A stretch of 64,000 nucleotides of DNA, taken from assembly GCA_038848185.1 (NCBI GenBank), contig JAWCNV010000004.1, positions 50,045 through 114,044 of the forward strand. The letters are read 5' to 3'. Below the pieces are notes generated by a model, which did not search any database, had not been told where the DNA came from, and saw only the letters and a list, made by a program, of their open reading frames with translations. The translations under genes and the position numbers were made by a program. Source of the DNA: JAAOZP01 sp038848185. Its GTDB lineage: Archaea > Thermoproteota > EX4484-205 > JAAOZP01. Of this stretch, positions 1 to 8,891 are shown piece by piece (within the stretch, counting starts at the first letter, position 1; the number at the start of each line of letters is the position of its first letter).

Positions 1-1893
1 TTTAGAAACGAGATTCTTAAGGGGAACGTTCAGCTGCAGCGGGTGATACTCATGGTTTTCGACGAGGCTCATAGGGCAAGGGGCAACTATGCTTACGTGA
101 CTATTGCTCAACGCTATGTTTCAGACTGCCCCTCCCCGTTAATACTGGGGTTAACCGCTTCCCCGGGCTCGCATAAAGAGGATATCGAGACACTGATGAG
201 AAGCCTAGACATAAAAAGCTTAGAGTTTAGAACAAGGAGCGATAGGGATGTTGCTCCTTACGTTAAGAAGATCGATTATCATCTTGTGCCAGTACCATTA
301 CACCCTCTGGTTAAGGAGGCTAGGACCCTTATTCAGGGCTTCATCAACGATCAGGTTGACCAAGCGCTTAAGGCATTCCCATGGGATAAGAGGCCTCGCA
401 ACTTCTCTGAAATAACCGAGCTAATCAACACCATTAAAAGCCGCCCCTTCCTAGATAAGCCAGAGCTAGTGGAAGCGTTGAAAAACTTAGCTAGGGCGAG
501 ATATTTGACAACTGCTTTAGAAAGACTTGATCTGCTTGGCCCCAAATATTTTCTTCAATTCGTAAACAGAATTGTTGAAAGAACTAGGAAACCCGGTTCG
601 CCAAAATATTTAACGCAGATAATCTCCGATAAGAGGGTTCTGGATGCGGTTGAACTCCTCCGGCTTCAGAAGGATAATGCTAAACTACTTAAGTTAATCG
701 AGCTTTCAAAGAGGGAACTTGAATCAGGGGTTAGGAGGATAATAATATTCGTAAGCTACCGTGCAGCTTCAAAAGACATAGAGAAAGAGTTCTCCTCCGT
801 GCAGGGTTTTAAGGTTACTAGGCTGATAGGGCAAGCTTCTAAGATCGGTGACAAAGGGCAATCGCAAAGAGAGCAAGGTGATGTCCTCTCCAGATTTAAA
901 AAGGGAGAGTTTAATGTTTTGATAGCGACGCAGGTAGGTGAAGAGGGGCTTGATATCTCCTCCTCCGACACTATAGTCTTCTATGATAATACTCCGAGCG
1001 GAATTAGATTTGTTCAAAGAGTCGGGAGAACAGGCCGCAACGCACCTGGGAAAGTATATATTCTCTACTTCCAGGGTACTCGAGACGAGCAGTATCTCTG
1101 GATTGCCCGTAGAAGAGAGAGACGGATGCTTGAGGAGATGAAGATGATTCAGAACCAGTCTGCTCATGATAAGGAGCCTCACTACGCATTGACTAGGTTT
1201 ATACCTTTGAATGAGAAGGAAAATGACGGGGATAAGGTATGTATAATAGTTGATAACCGTGAGTCAGCTTCCCCGGTTGTAAACGAGCTTGCGAAGCTTG
1301 GGGCTAAGATCACTTTCAGCCAGCTTGACGTTGGAGACTACGTTCTATCTGAAAGAGTATGTGTTGAAAGGAAGACTGTTAACGATTTCACTTCATCAAT
1401 AATAGATTCGAGACTTTTCCAGCAGGCTAAACTTCTGACAGATTCCTACGAGATACCTATACTACTTATAGAGGGGAAGGACCTATACGCTCCGCTTAGC
1501 AATATCCGTCCCAGCGCATTAAAAGGGGCTCTTGCGGCACTAATAACTGGCTATAAGACTATCCTACTCTGGTCTAAGGATTCAAAAGAGTCTGCGGAAC
1601 TCATTTATTCTATTGCGCTAAGAGAGCAGAAAGAGCTCAAGAAGCATCTGCAAGTAAGAGGCGAGAAGAAGCCTGAAACCGTTGCTGACCAGCAGGTTTT
1701 CCTCCTCTCTGGCCTACCCTTGGTGGAAAGAGCCACAGCCATAAGGCTCCTGAAATACTTTAAGAATCCTCTGCGTGTTTTCAACGCCAGTGAGCAGGAT
1801 CTGCAACAGGTTGAAGGAATAGGGGATGTTAAGGCCCGAAGGATTAGAGAGGTTCTAACAAAGGATTTCGCCGAGGAGGATTTAACCCGGTAG
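1..1893 (+). CDS. hef: Hef helicase/nuclease (5' end outside window)
   Basis: Archaeal XPF/FANCM-type enzyme that processes stalled replication forks by coupling an SF2 helicase to an ERCC4 nuclease. The frame is open from base 1, so the N-terminal helicase lobe with Walker A lies outside the window. Visible in order: DEAH box (nt 61-72), LTASPG motif III, the helicase C lobe with QRVGRTGR (about nt 1012-1035), an ERCC4 nuclease domain with VDNRES, GDYV and the catalytic VERK motif (about nt 1249-1375), and a C-terminal tandem helix-hairpin-helix region (from about nt 1700). Fusion of both enzyme halves is the Euryarchaeota-type Hef layout; most Crenarchaeota keep only XPF. Its last 12 bases overlap the convergent tmk gene. 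Confidence 0.93.
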   Translation, partial: FRNEILKGNVQLQRVILMVFDEAHRARGNYAYVTIAQRYVSDCPSPLILGLTASPGSHKEDIETLMRSLDIKSLEFRTRSDRDVAPYVKKIDYHLVPVPLHPLVKEARTLIQGFINDQVDQALKAFPWDKRPRNFSEITELINTIKSRPFLDKPELVEALKNLARARYLTTALERLDLLGPKYFLQFVNRIVERTRKPGSPKYLTQIISDKRVLDAVELLRLQKDNAKLLKLIELSKRELESGVRRIIIFVSYRAASKDIEKEFSSVQGFKVTRLIGQASKIGDKGQSQREQGDVLSRFKKGEFNVLIATQVGEEGLDISSSDTIVFYDNTPSGIRFVQRVGRTGRNAPGKVYILYFQGTRDEQYLWIARRRERRMLEEMKMIQNQSAHDKEPHYALTRFIPLNEKENDGDKVCIIVDNRESASPVVNELAKLGAKITFSQLDVGDYVLSERVCVERKTVNDFTSSIIDSRLFQQAKLLTDSYEIPILLIEGKDLYAPLSNIRPSALKGALAALITGYKTILLWSKDSKESAELIYSIALREQKELKKHLQVRGEKKPETVADQQVFLLSGLPLVERATAIRLLKYFKNPLRVFNASEQDLQQVEGIGDVKARRIREVLTKDFAEEDLTR

Positions 1894-2490
1894 ATCAATA
1901 TTCAACCTATCTCTAACAATATTAAAAACGTCTTTCAAGACTTCGTTCAAAGGTTTCTCCGCATCTACCATAACTAGCTCCCCATTTTCAACAAGCCTAA
2001 GATACGCACTCCTTATCTTTCTGAGAATAAGCACCTCTTCAAACGGTCCTGAAACCCGCTTCCTTTGAAGAGCCTTCTCCGGGTCAATATCTAGGTAGAT
2101 TGCTAAATCTGGCAGGGGAATCTTATTGTTAATGGTTCTAACCCATTCAAGGTCATTTAATAATCCTCCTTGGTAGGCGATTGAAGAATGGACATACCTG
2201 TCTGAAACAACGTGAAAGCCTTTTTCAAGCTTTTTCCTTATGATTCTCTCATAGTGTTCAACCCTGTCTGCAGCAAAGAGCAGCGCTAGATAATATTGAG
2301 GGATATTCCGTATTCTTGAGGCGTGAAGCCTTATCAGTGAACCCACCCTCATAAAAGTCGGCTCTACTGTGTAGAAACACTGGTAGCCGTTCTCCCTGAG
2401 CTTCAGGTAAAAGTTTGTGGAGACAGTTGTCTTCCCAGAGCCATCTATTCCCTCAAAGCTTATGTGAAACCCTTTCCTCTCCACTGCCAT
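1882..2490 (-). CDS. tmk: Thymidylate kinase
   Basis: Phosphorylates dTMP to dTDP in the cytoplasm for DNA synthesis. The 202-residue length is normal for the family. The P-loop GIDGSGKT is at residues 15-22, followed by an EPT motif near residue 44 and the DRYVHSSIAYQG DR-Y signature near residue 97, which together identify dTMP kinase rather than a general P-loop kinase. Convergent with hef (12 bp tail overlap) and divergent from the HD phosphohydrolase at 2538, separated by 47 bp with an AT-rich shared promoter zone. Confidence 0.93.
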   Translation of the reverse strand: MAVERKGFHISFEGIDGSGKTTVSTNFYLKLRENGYQCFYTVEPTFMRVGSLIRLHASRIRNIPQYYLALLFAADRVEHYERIIRKKLEKGFHVVSDRYVHSSIAYQGGLLNDLEWVRTINNKIPLPDLAIYLDIDPEKALQRKRVSGPFEEVLILRKIRSAYLRLVENGELVMVDAEKPLNEVLKDVFNIVRDRLNIDLPG

Positions 2491-2537
2491 CCTCCTAAAG
2501 CTTATTAAAGACTCTTATTAAAACATGTCTTGAAGTT

Positions 2538-3842
2538 TTGAAATATGTAGGGGAGATAAGGGACCCAGTGCATAAGTATATCCACATAACCGATGTGGAG
2601 AGGAGCATAATAGATACCCCTGTTTTCCAGCGGCTTAGGAGGATAAAGCAGATGGCAGGAGCCCACTTAACCTATCCCGGTGCCTTGCATACCCGTTTTC
2701 TCCATTCTCTTGGGGCGATGTTCATAGCTAGCAAAATGTTTTCTCATCTTTCTAACTATTATCCTGAGCAGGCGAATAAGGATGATATTCAACTGGTAAG
2801 GCTAGCAGGCATGCTGCACGATATTGGGCACGGCCCCTTCTCACATACTTTCGAAGAGGTGCTTAGCGAGAAGAGAGGGGTGACGCATGAGAACGTAGGT
2901 TCTATGTTGATAAGCAAGACTGAGATTAAAGATCTAATTTCTAAAGCCGGTTTCAATGCAGATGATGTTTCAAGCCTTTCAATTGGTAAAAATGCTTCGA
3001 GAAGCCGGTGGTTTAACCAGATAATCTCCAGCTATTTTGACGCTGATATACTTGACTATCTTCCGAGAGATTCGTTTTTCACAGGGGTTGAATACGGTTT
3101 AATCGACTCGGAGAGAATCATAGACTCTATAATGCTATGGGAGGATTCTCTCGCTATTGATGAGGCTGCACTATACGCTTTAGAATCTCTTTTCATCGCA
3201 AGATATATGATGTTTAAAGCAGTCTACTTCCACAGGGCTGTTAGAGCCGCAGTCATAATGCTTTCAAGGGCTATGCTATTGGTTGACGACATTATCGGAT
3301 TAACCGGCTTCAAAAACCCTGAAGAATACATCTCCCTAGACGACTACTCCGTGACCCAGAGAATCATCTCTATAGACAAGGATTGTGAAGAAGTTAGGCT
3401 CGCTAAAAGACTTGTATCAGGCTATTTGAATAGGTCTCTGCTTAAATCAGTATTCGAAATAATGCTTCATCACGAGGATCCTCTCTACCACTCTCTAATC
3501 TCCAGACCATTGCTTCGGGGGAGTCTTGAAAACGAGATTGCTGAGGAAGCTGGTCTAGCTCCCAGCCTAGTTTTCTTGGATCTGCCTTCAGTGCCCTCCC
3601 TCCCGTACCACCCTGATTATAGTGATGAGAGACATGGAGGCTTCGACATAAAGATAATAAGTAAGGAGAATAATGAAAGAACATCTAAACTAGTCTTCGA
3701 AATCTCGCCGATGATTCAATCCCTCAAAGGCTTCATGGGTCTTGCTAGAGTCTACACTTTTCCAGAATATAGAGATAAAGTCTTCGACGCATCTAAGAAG
3801 ATCTTCGGCGAAAAGCCATATTCCTTCAAAATATCTCTTTAG
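2538..3842 (+). CDS. SAMHD1-like HD-domain phosphohydrolase
   Basis: 434 residues. It has the typical opening of the dNTP triphosphohydrolase-like COG1078 family (EIRDPVHKYI, QRLRRIKQ, THTRFLHSLG-like text), the metal-binding H..HD motif MLHDIGHGPFSH near residues 94-105, and a distal D within SYFDADILDYL. Family members hydrolyse dNTPs or related nucleotides; the exact substrate here is unknown. The start is a TTG at 2538 because the only nearby ATG is followed at once by a stop. Position next to tmk fits a role in deoxynucleotide balance, but this is inference. The 3' end overlaps the convergent aconitase-X small subunit by 4 bp. Confidence 0.85.
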   Translation: MKYVGEIRDPVHKYIHITDVERSIIDTPVFQRLRRIKQMAGAHLTYPGALHTRFLHSLGAMFIASKMFSHLSNYYPEQANKDDIQLVRLAGMLHDIGHGPFSHTFEEVLSEKRGVTHENVGSMLISKTEIKDLISKAGFNADDVSSLSIGKNASRSRWFNQIISSYFDADILDYLPRDSFFTGVEYGLIDSERIIDSIMLWEDSLAIDEAALYALESLFIARYMMFKAVYFHRAVRAAVIMLSRAMLLVDDIIGLTGFKNPEEYISLDDYSVTQRIISIDKDCEEVRLAKRLVSGYLNRSLLKSVFEIMLHHEDPLYHSLISRPLLRGSLENEIAEEAGLAPSLVFLDLPSVPSLPYHPDYSDERHGGFDIKIISKENNERTSKLVFEISPMIQSLKGFMGLARVYTFPEYRDKVFDASKKIFGEKPYSFKISL

Positions 3843-4384
3843 CCCACTATTGGAGCAGGGTTCTTCTTCATGATCCTGCCCCTCTCCGCATCCAAGACCA
3901 CGATGTCCCCGTCTTTAAACAATGATTGAAGCTTCTTAATGTTCGCCACGACCGTGGGTATTCCACTCAGTATTGCTCCGGCGGAGATTATGCTGTCAAC
4001 CTGCCCAAGAATAATGCCTGAAGGGGCAACACCCTTCTTAACAAGACCATATATTACGTAGGAGCCTACTGTACTACCCTTACTTGAAGGAACCGCGAGG
4101 ATTCTCTTCGAAATGCTTACTCCTTCTAAGGGATGGTTTCTCTCAACCAGTATGCCGGTTGACTGGTCTACCCCTCCGAAGAAAGATATTGGCTGCAGGC
4201 TTATCAACAGGGAGCCTTCAACAAAACCTNNNNNNNNNNNNNNNNNNNNNNNNNNNNNNNNNNNNNNNNNNNNNNNNNNNNNNNNNNNNNNNNNNNNNNN
4301 NNNNNNNNNNNNNNNNNNNNNNNNACCTTTGTTAACTATCTTTGCTCTCAGGCTCTTTTTATCTGACACCATATTCTCCAACAA
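3839..4384 (-). CDS. Aconitase-X swivel (small) subunit, phosphomevalonate dehydratase
   Basis: Small subunit (DUF126) of the archaeal phosphomevalonate dehydratase, which makes trans-anhydromevalonate 5-phosphate with the large subunit encoded just upstream. Family text is clear: EGSLLIS, SFFGGVDQSTG, VPSSKGSTVGSYV and a final swivel strand. A 95-base N run (4230-4324) interrupts it. The four bases ACCT flank both sides; merging them gives an in-frame I-V-N-K-G-F-V-E-G junction matching the family, so the real protein is probably 148 residues and intact. The start at 4384 overlaps the large subunit by 26 bp; a second ATG at 4372 is also possible. Confidence 0.88.
   Translation of the reverse strand: MLENMVSDKKSLRAKIVNKGXXXXXXXXXXXXXXXXXXXXXXXXXXXXXXXXGFVEGSLLISLQPISFFGGVDQSTGILVERNHPLEGVSISKRILAVPSSKGSTVGSYVIYGLVKKGVAPSGIILGQVDSIISAGAILSGIPTVVANIKKLQSLFKDGDIVVLDAERGRIMKKNPAPIVG
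4230..4324. other. Assembly gap (95 N) inside aconitase-X small subunit
   Basis: Run of N. The bases before (ending ACCT) and after (starting ACCT) overlap by four; removing N plus one copy (99 bases) keeps the frame and restores conserved family sequence, so the true gap length is probably minus four. Confidence 0.9.
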
Positions 4385-5552
4385 CCTCTCTCAACGACTT
4401 TAAAACAGTTTTAAGCCTGAAGTTTCCACGGAGATAGTAGGCTGCTTTAACAGAGTTCGTCACAACGTAAGCCTTCTCTTTTTTAAGCCTGCAGTGCATC
4501 ACACAGGAGTCTTTAAGCACTCTCACACCTTTTTCAAAAAGGCTTTCCCACAGTTCTTTCCCAGTAGCCTCTGAATAGGCTTCACGCGAAACGAACGCCC
4601 ATGTTTCCACCGATAGCCTTCTGACGCCTTCTAGGGTTGCAAGAATTTCTCTCGCCTCTTCTAACGAGAGGTGAGGACAGCCCATTATGAAAACCAGCTT
4701 CTCACCCTTAGATGGCGGAGACTCCTCCGATAAGGCTTTCCGCTGATCCTCTAATTCATGCTTATCCAAACTTATCTTCAACTTGGGTTTCCTTACTTTT
4801 GAGAATCCAGGTGTAACGTTTTCTATCCAGACAATGGGTGCAGTCCCACTCGTCCCAAAGCTTGCTAAAAGCTGCTTGTAGTTTGAAAAATACTCTGTAT
4901 GATTTTTTCTTAAACGGAGGTAAGGTATCTTCGAACCTGCTTTCAAACCTAAAACATAGCCGAGAAGCCCGTAATCAAGCTCATCCTTAAGCTCACCTTC
5001 GTACTCAACAAGTATATGGGGGTTCTTCCCACCTCTAAGATGTACTCCCGTCTTAGCAGAATACCCGAGTATGGCTGAAGCAAGTGCTGTTAGGCTTCCC
5101 TCCTTATTTGTTGAAGCACCTATGACGGAGTTCGCGTAAAGCACCGCTGAACTCTCTGCCCAAGCTATCCTCTGGTTTCTCTTCACAGGGTTGTCGAACA
5201 GGTATGGGGTGCATGTGAGCGAGGGTACTGCTCCCATGATTCCGAGGCTTTCAACGATTCTCCTCTGTTTTTCAACAACCTCAGGGTCACATTCAGCCGT
5301 TGAATCGAAATCAACGCATCCAGGGTTTATCGTCGTCCTAACCTTAAACCTTAATCCGGATTTGCTTAGGTCCTCAAGAAACTCGAGCCCAGCGTCACCA
5401 ATATTCAGATATGAAATTCCGGATAGATGTGCACTAGAGATCCTCACATACTGTTTTCTACCTGTCTGCACGGAGTCCAGTATTTTTCTGAAGATTTCCC
5501 TCCTAATCTTTTTCAAGCTACATACTGCTCCTGATGAAACGCTTCCTGTCAA
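4359..5552 (-). CDS. Aconitase-X catalytic (large) subunit, phosphomevalonate dehydratase
   Basis: 397 residues, DUF521/aconitase X. It dehydrates (R)-5-phosphomevalonate in the archaeal mevalonate pathway (established for Aeropyrum pernix enzymes). Diagnostic text: SAHLSGISYLNIGD, TTINPGCVDFD, SLTCTPYL, AESSAVLYANSVIGASTNKEG, and a C-terminal GCPHLS and CVMHCR cysteine region consistent with Fe-S binding. The listed ATG overlaps the upstream UbiD gene by 35 bp. A TTG at 5514-5516, one base past the UbiD stop and preceded by AGGAG, gives a start closer to that of relatives and is a strong alternative. Operon order UbiD, large subunit, small subunit. Confidence 0.9.
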   Translation of the reverse strand: MTGSVSSGAVCSLKKIRREIFRKILDSVQTGRKQYVRISSAHLSGISYLNIGDAGLEFLEDLSKSGLRFKVRTTINPGCVDFDSTAECDPEVVEKQRRIVESLGIMGAVPSLTCTPYLFDNPVKRNQRIAWAESSAVLYANSVIGASTNKEGSLTALASAILGYSAKTGVHLRGGKNPHILVEYEGELKDELDYGLLGYVLGLKAGSKIPYLRLRKNHTEYFSNYKQLLASFGTSGTAPIVWIENVTPGFSKVRKPKLKISLDKHELEDQRKALSEESPPSKGEKLVFIMGCPHLSLEEAREILATLEGVRRLSVETWAFVSREAYSEATGKELWESLFEKGVRVLKDSCVMHCRLKKEKAYVVTNSVKAAYYLRGNFRLKTVLKSLREVVGEYGVR

Positions 5553-6798
5553 CCCCGGTTGGAATGGTTAAGTCTAGGCCCCATTTAGAGGTAAGTAGCT
5601 TCTCCTGATCGCTCGAAGGATCCAATGAGGATCCACGCATATTCTCGAAGAAATAGAATTTCTCCCTGTCTTGGAACCTAGTTGCTAATGCGAAATCAAC
5701 ATCCTCATAGCTTCTAGGATCTATGTCGTCGTCTAAAACCACAACCCCTTTCACTGATCTATGTGCCTCCATCACAAGTCTTATGACCTTGTAAGGCTCT
5801 TCATCACTCCTCTTCAAAATGCTTACGAAGCAGTGCAACCATCCTCCTGAACCGCTTGAAAGCCACAGATCTTTAACAGTAACATTGTTTTCAACAAGCT
5901 TCTCCCTTATCTTAACCTCCGCTGGATACCCCATAAGCATCTTATGCTCCAGCCCTCCCGGCAGAATTGCATGATAAACGGGATTCTCCTTAGAGTAAAC
6001 ACGTTCAACCTCAAGTATAGGTTGGTCCCTAGGCTTATCAGGTAAACATAATATGTCGGTCATCCACTCTCTAGCAGCCAAGTCTATCCTTATCCTACCT
6101 TCAAAAACATATTCCGATTCTAACGGTACTGGAAGGTCAAGCCCATTTAGATAGGTTGTCTCAAGAGGTTTACCGTCCAGTGCACCAGCATACTCTATTT
6201 CTGAAACCTCTTTCGGCAGCTGTGTTGAAGCTGCCAGAATAATGTGCACAGGAGTACCTATTAAAACAGCTATCCTCACATCCCTGCCCAGCACCTTATG
6301 TTTCAGAAATATCTGGTGCAGATGTCTGCCTTCAACCATTCTTACGGCGAATCTGTTAGAATCTATGTGTAGAAGCCTATGCACAGACATGTTAACCACT
6401 CCATCCTCAGGATCCTTAGCAACAATTATGGAGCTCGTAACATAGCTCCCAGCATCCTCCTCGTAATATTTCAAAACTGGTATTTTTGAAAGCCTGTCAG
6501 GGCCAGACTCCTCCTCCCAACCCCTGTCCCTAACCGCCGGCTTAACTAGGAGACGTTTAGCCTCAGTAACCTGTTTGAATAATCCTCCTTCTTCAACATG
6601 CATCAGCCTCTCAATCTTACTTCGCGTAGAGTAAAGGTTGGCTACAAGCGGGTCTCTTCCTTCAAAAGGCTTTGTAAACAGGATGCTTCGAGGGTCACTA
6701 CTCCTTATCTTCTTCGAGACAGCAGAGGGGTCTGAATACTGGTTGTTGTCGAACAATACTTCTTCACCAAGCTCCTTTAAACAGTCCTTTATCCTCAT
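5518..6798 (-). CDS. UbiD-family decarboxylase, probable anhydromevalonate phosphate decarboxylase
   Basis: 426 residues with UbiD-family blocks: SILFTKPFEG near the N-terminus, the IEYAGALDGKPLE segment and the VPLESEYVFEGRI motif in the middle, and VVLDDDIDPR with DVDFALATR near the end. UbiD enzymes use prenylated FMN. Its place directly upstream of both aconitase-X subunits assigns it to decarboxylation of trans-anhydromevalonate 5-phosphate to isopentenyl phosphate, the step that defines the archaeal mevalonate pathway. The function rests on family plus operon context. First gene of the operon; transcription runs leftward from the 6799-6904 intergenic space. Confidence 0.88.
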   Translation of the reverse strand: MRIKDCLKELGEEVLFDNNQYSDPSAVSKKIRSSDPRSILFTKPFEGRDPLVANLYSTRSKIERLMHVEEGGLFKQVTEAKRLLVKPAVRDRGWEEESGPDRLSKIPVLKYYEEDAGSYVTSSIIVAKDPEDGVVNMSVHRLLHIDSNRFAVRMVEGRHLHQIFLKHKVLGRDVRIAVLIGTPVHIILAASTQLPKEVSEIEYAGALDGKPLETTYLNGLDLPVPLESEYVFEGRIRIDLAAREWMTDILCLPDKPRDQPILEVERVYSKENPVYHAILPGGLEHKMLMGYPAEVKIREKLVENNVTVKDLWLSSGSGGWLHCFVSILKRSDEEPYKVIRLVMEAHRSVKGVVVLDDDIDPRSYEDVDFALATRFQDREKFYFFENMRGSSLDPSSDQEKLLTSKWGLDLTIPTGVDRKRFIRSSM

Positions 6799-6904
6799 AT
6801 CTGATTCTGCTTATTGGATTCATCGATGTTTAAAAAGCCTTATCCACAATCAGGCTGTTCTTGAAAGAGTTTAATACATCTTTAAAAGTCCTATAAAGGG
6901 AAAG

Positions 6905-7573
6905 ATGAATATCTCGCTTAAAAACATGACCATCGGTTTAAGCGAGAAGACTATTCTGATCTGCGGAGACTATTCAAGGGTCTTCCCATTTATAGTTAAT
7001 CTTATTGAAATAAACAGTAAGAATACGCTGCTTCTCTTAGACGATTTCAACATGAGAACTCTGCTTAACGAGGCAAGCTCCTTTGACCTAAGCAAGCTCT
7101 CCACAATGACGGTTTCTAAGTTTGAAAGCCTCGTGGAGTTAGATAGAATCCTAGAGCATTCGGAAACCCTGCTTAACAAGGGCATGTTCAGCCTCTTGGT
7201 TTTAGGCTCATTGTCGAACGCTTATCTACGCGAAATATCTCTGCACGAGCCTAATTCACACTCAAACATTCTTTATCTTCTCAACAAGATCTTGGCATTC
7301 TTCTCGTTTCTTTCAAAAAAATATGGTTGCACAGGTATTCTTATTGGCCCAAGCGGAGACTTGAATGGTGAAGCAAATATTCCGGCTAAAAGAATATTCC
7401 TCTACTGGGTGGATTACCTTCTGGAGCTGCGTAGATGCAACATGAGCGGGGTAATCGGTGAGCTTACTGCAAAAAACGGTGAGAAAACCCGTTTATGCAT
7501 ACCCTTAAAAAGAATCAGGGAGATAGGTGAGGTAGGGGAGTGTAACAGGGATGCTTGTCCAAGAAATGTTTGA
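6905..7573 (+). CDS. RecA/RadB-like protein without a Walker A motif
   Basis: 222 residues, not assigned to a named family. The layout follows the RadB/KaiC fold: an N-terminal strand (TILICGD) where the P-loop should be, a Walker B-like strand (FSLLVLGSL, about residue 100), a helix (LLNKILAFFSFLSKKYG), a GILIGP strand and a GEANIPAKRIFLYWVDYLLELRR segment much like the RadB C-terminus. There is no GxxxxGK[ST], so ATP binding is unlikely in the usual form. It overlaps the start of the CDP-archaeol synthase gene by 23 bp and is probably cotranscribed with it. Fold assignment is inference from sequence pattern. Confidence 0.6.
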   Translation: MNISLKNMTIGLSEKTILICGDYSRVFPFIVNLIEINSKNTLLLLDDFNMRTLLNEASSFDLSKLSTMTVSKFESLVELDRILEHSETLLNKGMFSLLVLGSLSNAYLREISLHEPNSHSNILYLLNKILAFFSFLSKKYGCTGILIGPSGDLNGEANIPAKRIFLYWVDYLLELRRCNMSGVIGELTAKNGEKTRLCIPLKRIREIGEVGECNRDACPRNV

Positions 7574-8042
7574 GCTTGGGATTAACGGAGTGTTCTTCTA
7601 CATTCCGGCTTATGCTGCTAACGCCTCTGCCCTAATATTCAAAGGCAGGAGGCAAATGGACTTCGGAAAGTTTTTTATAGACGGTAAACCAGTTTTCGGA
7701 AAAGGTAAAACGTTCAGAGGTTTCTTTCTAGGTTTAGCTGTAGGAGTAATCATAGGAATCTTAATGGGCATCCCGTTTTCACAGGTTTTTCTCATAAGCC
7801 TTGGAGCACTTCTTGGAGACCTGGCGGGGGCCTTCATTAAAAGGAGGCTTTCAATCAAGCCTGGAGACCCTGCGCCTATCCTCGACCAGTTCGACTTCAT
7901 GCTTGGAGCAACACTCCTCTCTCAACCATGGAAGTATCTGGACCCTCGTTCAATTATAATAATCATGGCTTTGACACCGGCAGTACACTTGGTTTCAAAC
8001 GTTTCAGCGTTCCTCCTTAAAATAAAGAAGGTGCCATGGTGA
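7551..8042 (+). CDS. carS: CDP-archaeol synthase
   Basis: Transfers CTP-derived CMP to digeranylgeranylglyceryl phosphate, making CDP-archaeol for polar lipid head groups in the membrane. 163 residues, 4-5 membrane segments. Signature text is present: PAYAANASA, DFGKFFIDG, FGKGKTFRGF in the N-terminal third and GDLAGAFIKRRLSIKPGDPAPILDQFDFMLG split over the centre, all typical of CarS (DUF46). The mevalonate genes on the left and this gene are both part of isoprenoid lipid synthesis. The start overlaps the upstream RadB-like gene by 23 bp. Confidence 0.92.
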   Translation: MLVQEMFELGINGVFFYIPAYAANASALIFKGRRQMDFGKFFIDGKPVFGKGKTFRGFFLGLAVGVIIGILMGIPFSQVFLISLGALLGDLAGAFIKRRLSIKPGDPAPILDQFDFMLGATLLSQPWKYLDPRSIIIIMALTPAVHLVSNVSAFLLKIKKVPW

Positions 8043-8055
8043 AAAGGCATCGTTG

Positions 8056-8529
8056 CTATCTTAAAGCAGTTGTTTTAAGATAATCCAATACTACTATCAT
8101 CAACAGGGATAATGCTATGAGAATGCTTCCCGCTAATATAGTCATGCTTCTTTGAGAAACCGATCTTGAAGCTCTTATCATGAGGATCATTCCCGCACCT
8201 GCGAAAAGATAGGATATTAACACGTAAACCATTTCTAAGCGTGTTTGGGAAAGAGGATCCCCTAAGACCCTAGGTAAGTAGAAAAATATGCCGTAACCAT
8301 ACGATGATAAATCTATCATCGAGGGTACTGCTTCAAAATAAGTGCTTACGTAGGGTGCTCCCGACAGGAAGACTCCTAAAGCAACAGTCAAACCTACTAC
8401 TATAGCCATGTTCAATAATTGTCCCCCATAGAATCCACTTGTCTTCTCGCTCCATTTCTTTATCTTATCCATCAAGTACTCGGGTAATAGCAGAGGGTTC
8501 ATCCGACCCCCTATGGTTAAACGGTTCAT
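8056..8529 (-). CDS. Membrane protein of unknown function
   Basis: 157 residues, no family recognised. Hydrophobic stretches at about residues 39-60 (AIVVGLTVALGVFLSG), 78-90, 102-119 (VLISYLFAGAGMILMI) and 131-150 (ILAGSILIALSLLMIVVL) suggest four membrane helices with a short charged N-terminus (KIKKWSEK). Convergent with carS, 13 bp apart, and divergent from the zinc-protein gene at 8598. Nothing in the sequence suggests enzymatic activity. Confidence 0.7.
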   Translation of the reverse strand: MNRLTIGGRMNPLLLPEYLMDKIKKWSEKTSGFYGGQLLNMAIVVGLTVALGVFLSGAPYVSTYFEAVPSMIDLSSYGYGIFFYLPRVLGDPLSQTRLEMVYVLISYLFAGAGMILMIRASRSVSQRSMTILAGSILIALSLLMIVVLDYLKTTALR

Positions 8530-8597
8530 GATTTAAGCATTTCCCTTTTTGAAAAGCTTTTTAAAAACATCCTGGGGCAAGAGGCTCAGGCTTAATA

Positions 8598-8891
8598 ATG
8601 GCTGCGGAAACAGGTGCTAAAAAATGTGTTGTCTGTAAAAGAGATGTTGAAACACATTCTAAAACGTCTTTCTGCAGGCTTCACATGGAGGCATACGGCA
8701 GAATCCTTGATAACTATGATAATTGGAGGAATGCGTACGGCGATTTAACTCCTGAAAGGTTTCTGGAGAAATTGGAGAAAAATGATTACACCGGGAAATG
8801 GGTTAAGGAGGTTGCACACATCATACTTTCCCGCCGCGATCTTCTCCGGCTTTTCTTGAACGATTTGTCTTACCGGGGCAGGAAGGATTGA
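8598..8891 (+). CDS. Small archaeal zinc-binding protein
   Basis: 97 residues with an N-terminal zinc-binding cluster: CVVC near residues 10-13 and CRLH near residues 26-29. The rest is helical and charged with conserved-looking W and Y residues (DNYDNWRNAYGDLTPERFLEKL). No known function; the pattern resembles small uncharacterised archaeal zinc-finger proteins. The ATG at 8598 follows a purine-poor leader. Its last 71 bp lie antisense to the end of the topoisomerase gene. Confidence 0.72.
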   Translation: MAAETGAKKCVVCKRDVETHSKTSFCRLHMEAYGRILDNYDNWRNAYGDLTPERFLEKLEKNDYTGKWVKEVAHIILSRRDLLRLFLNDLSYRGRKD

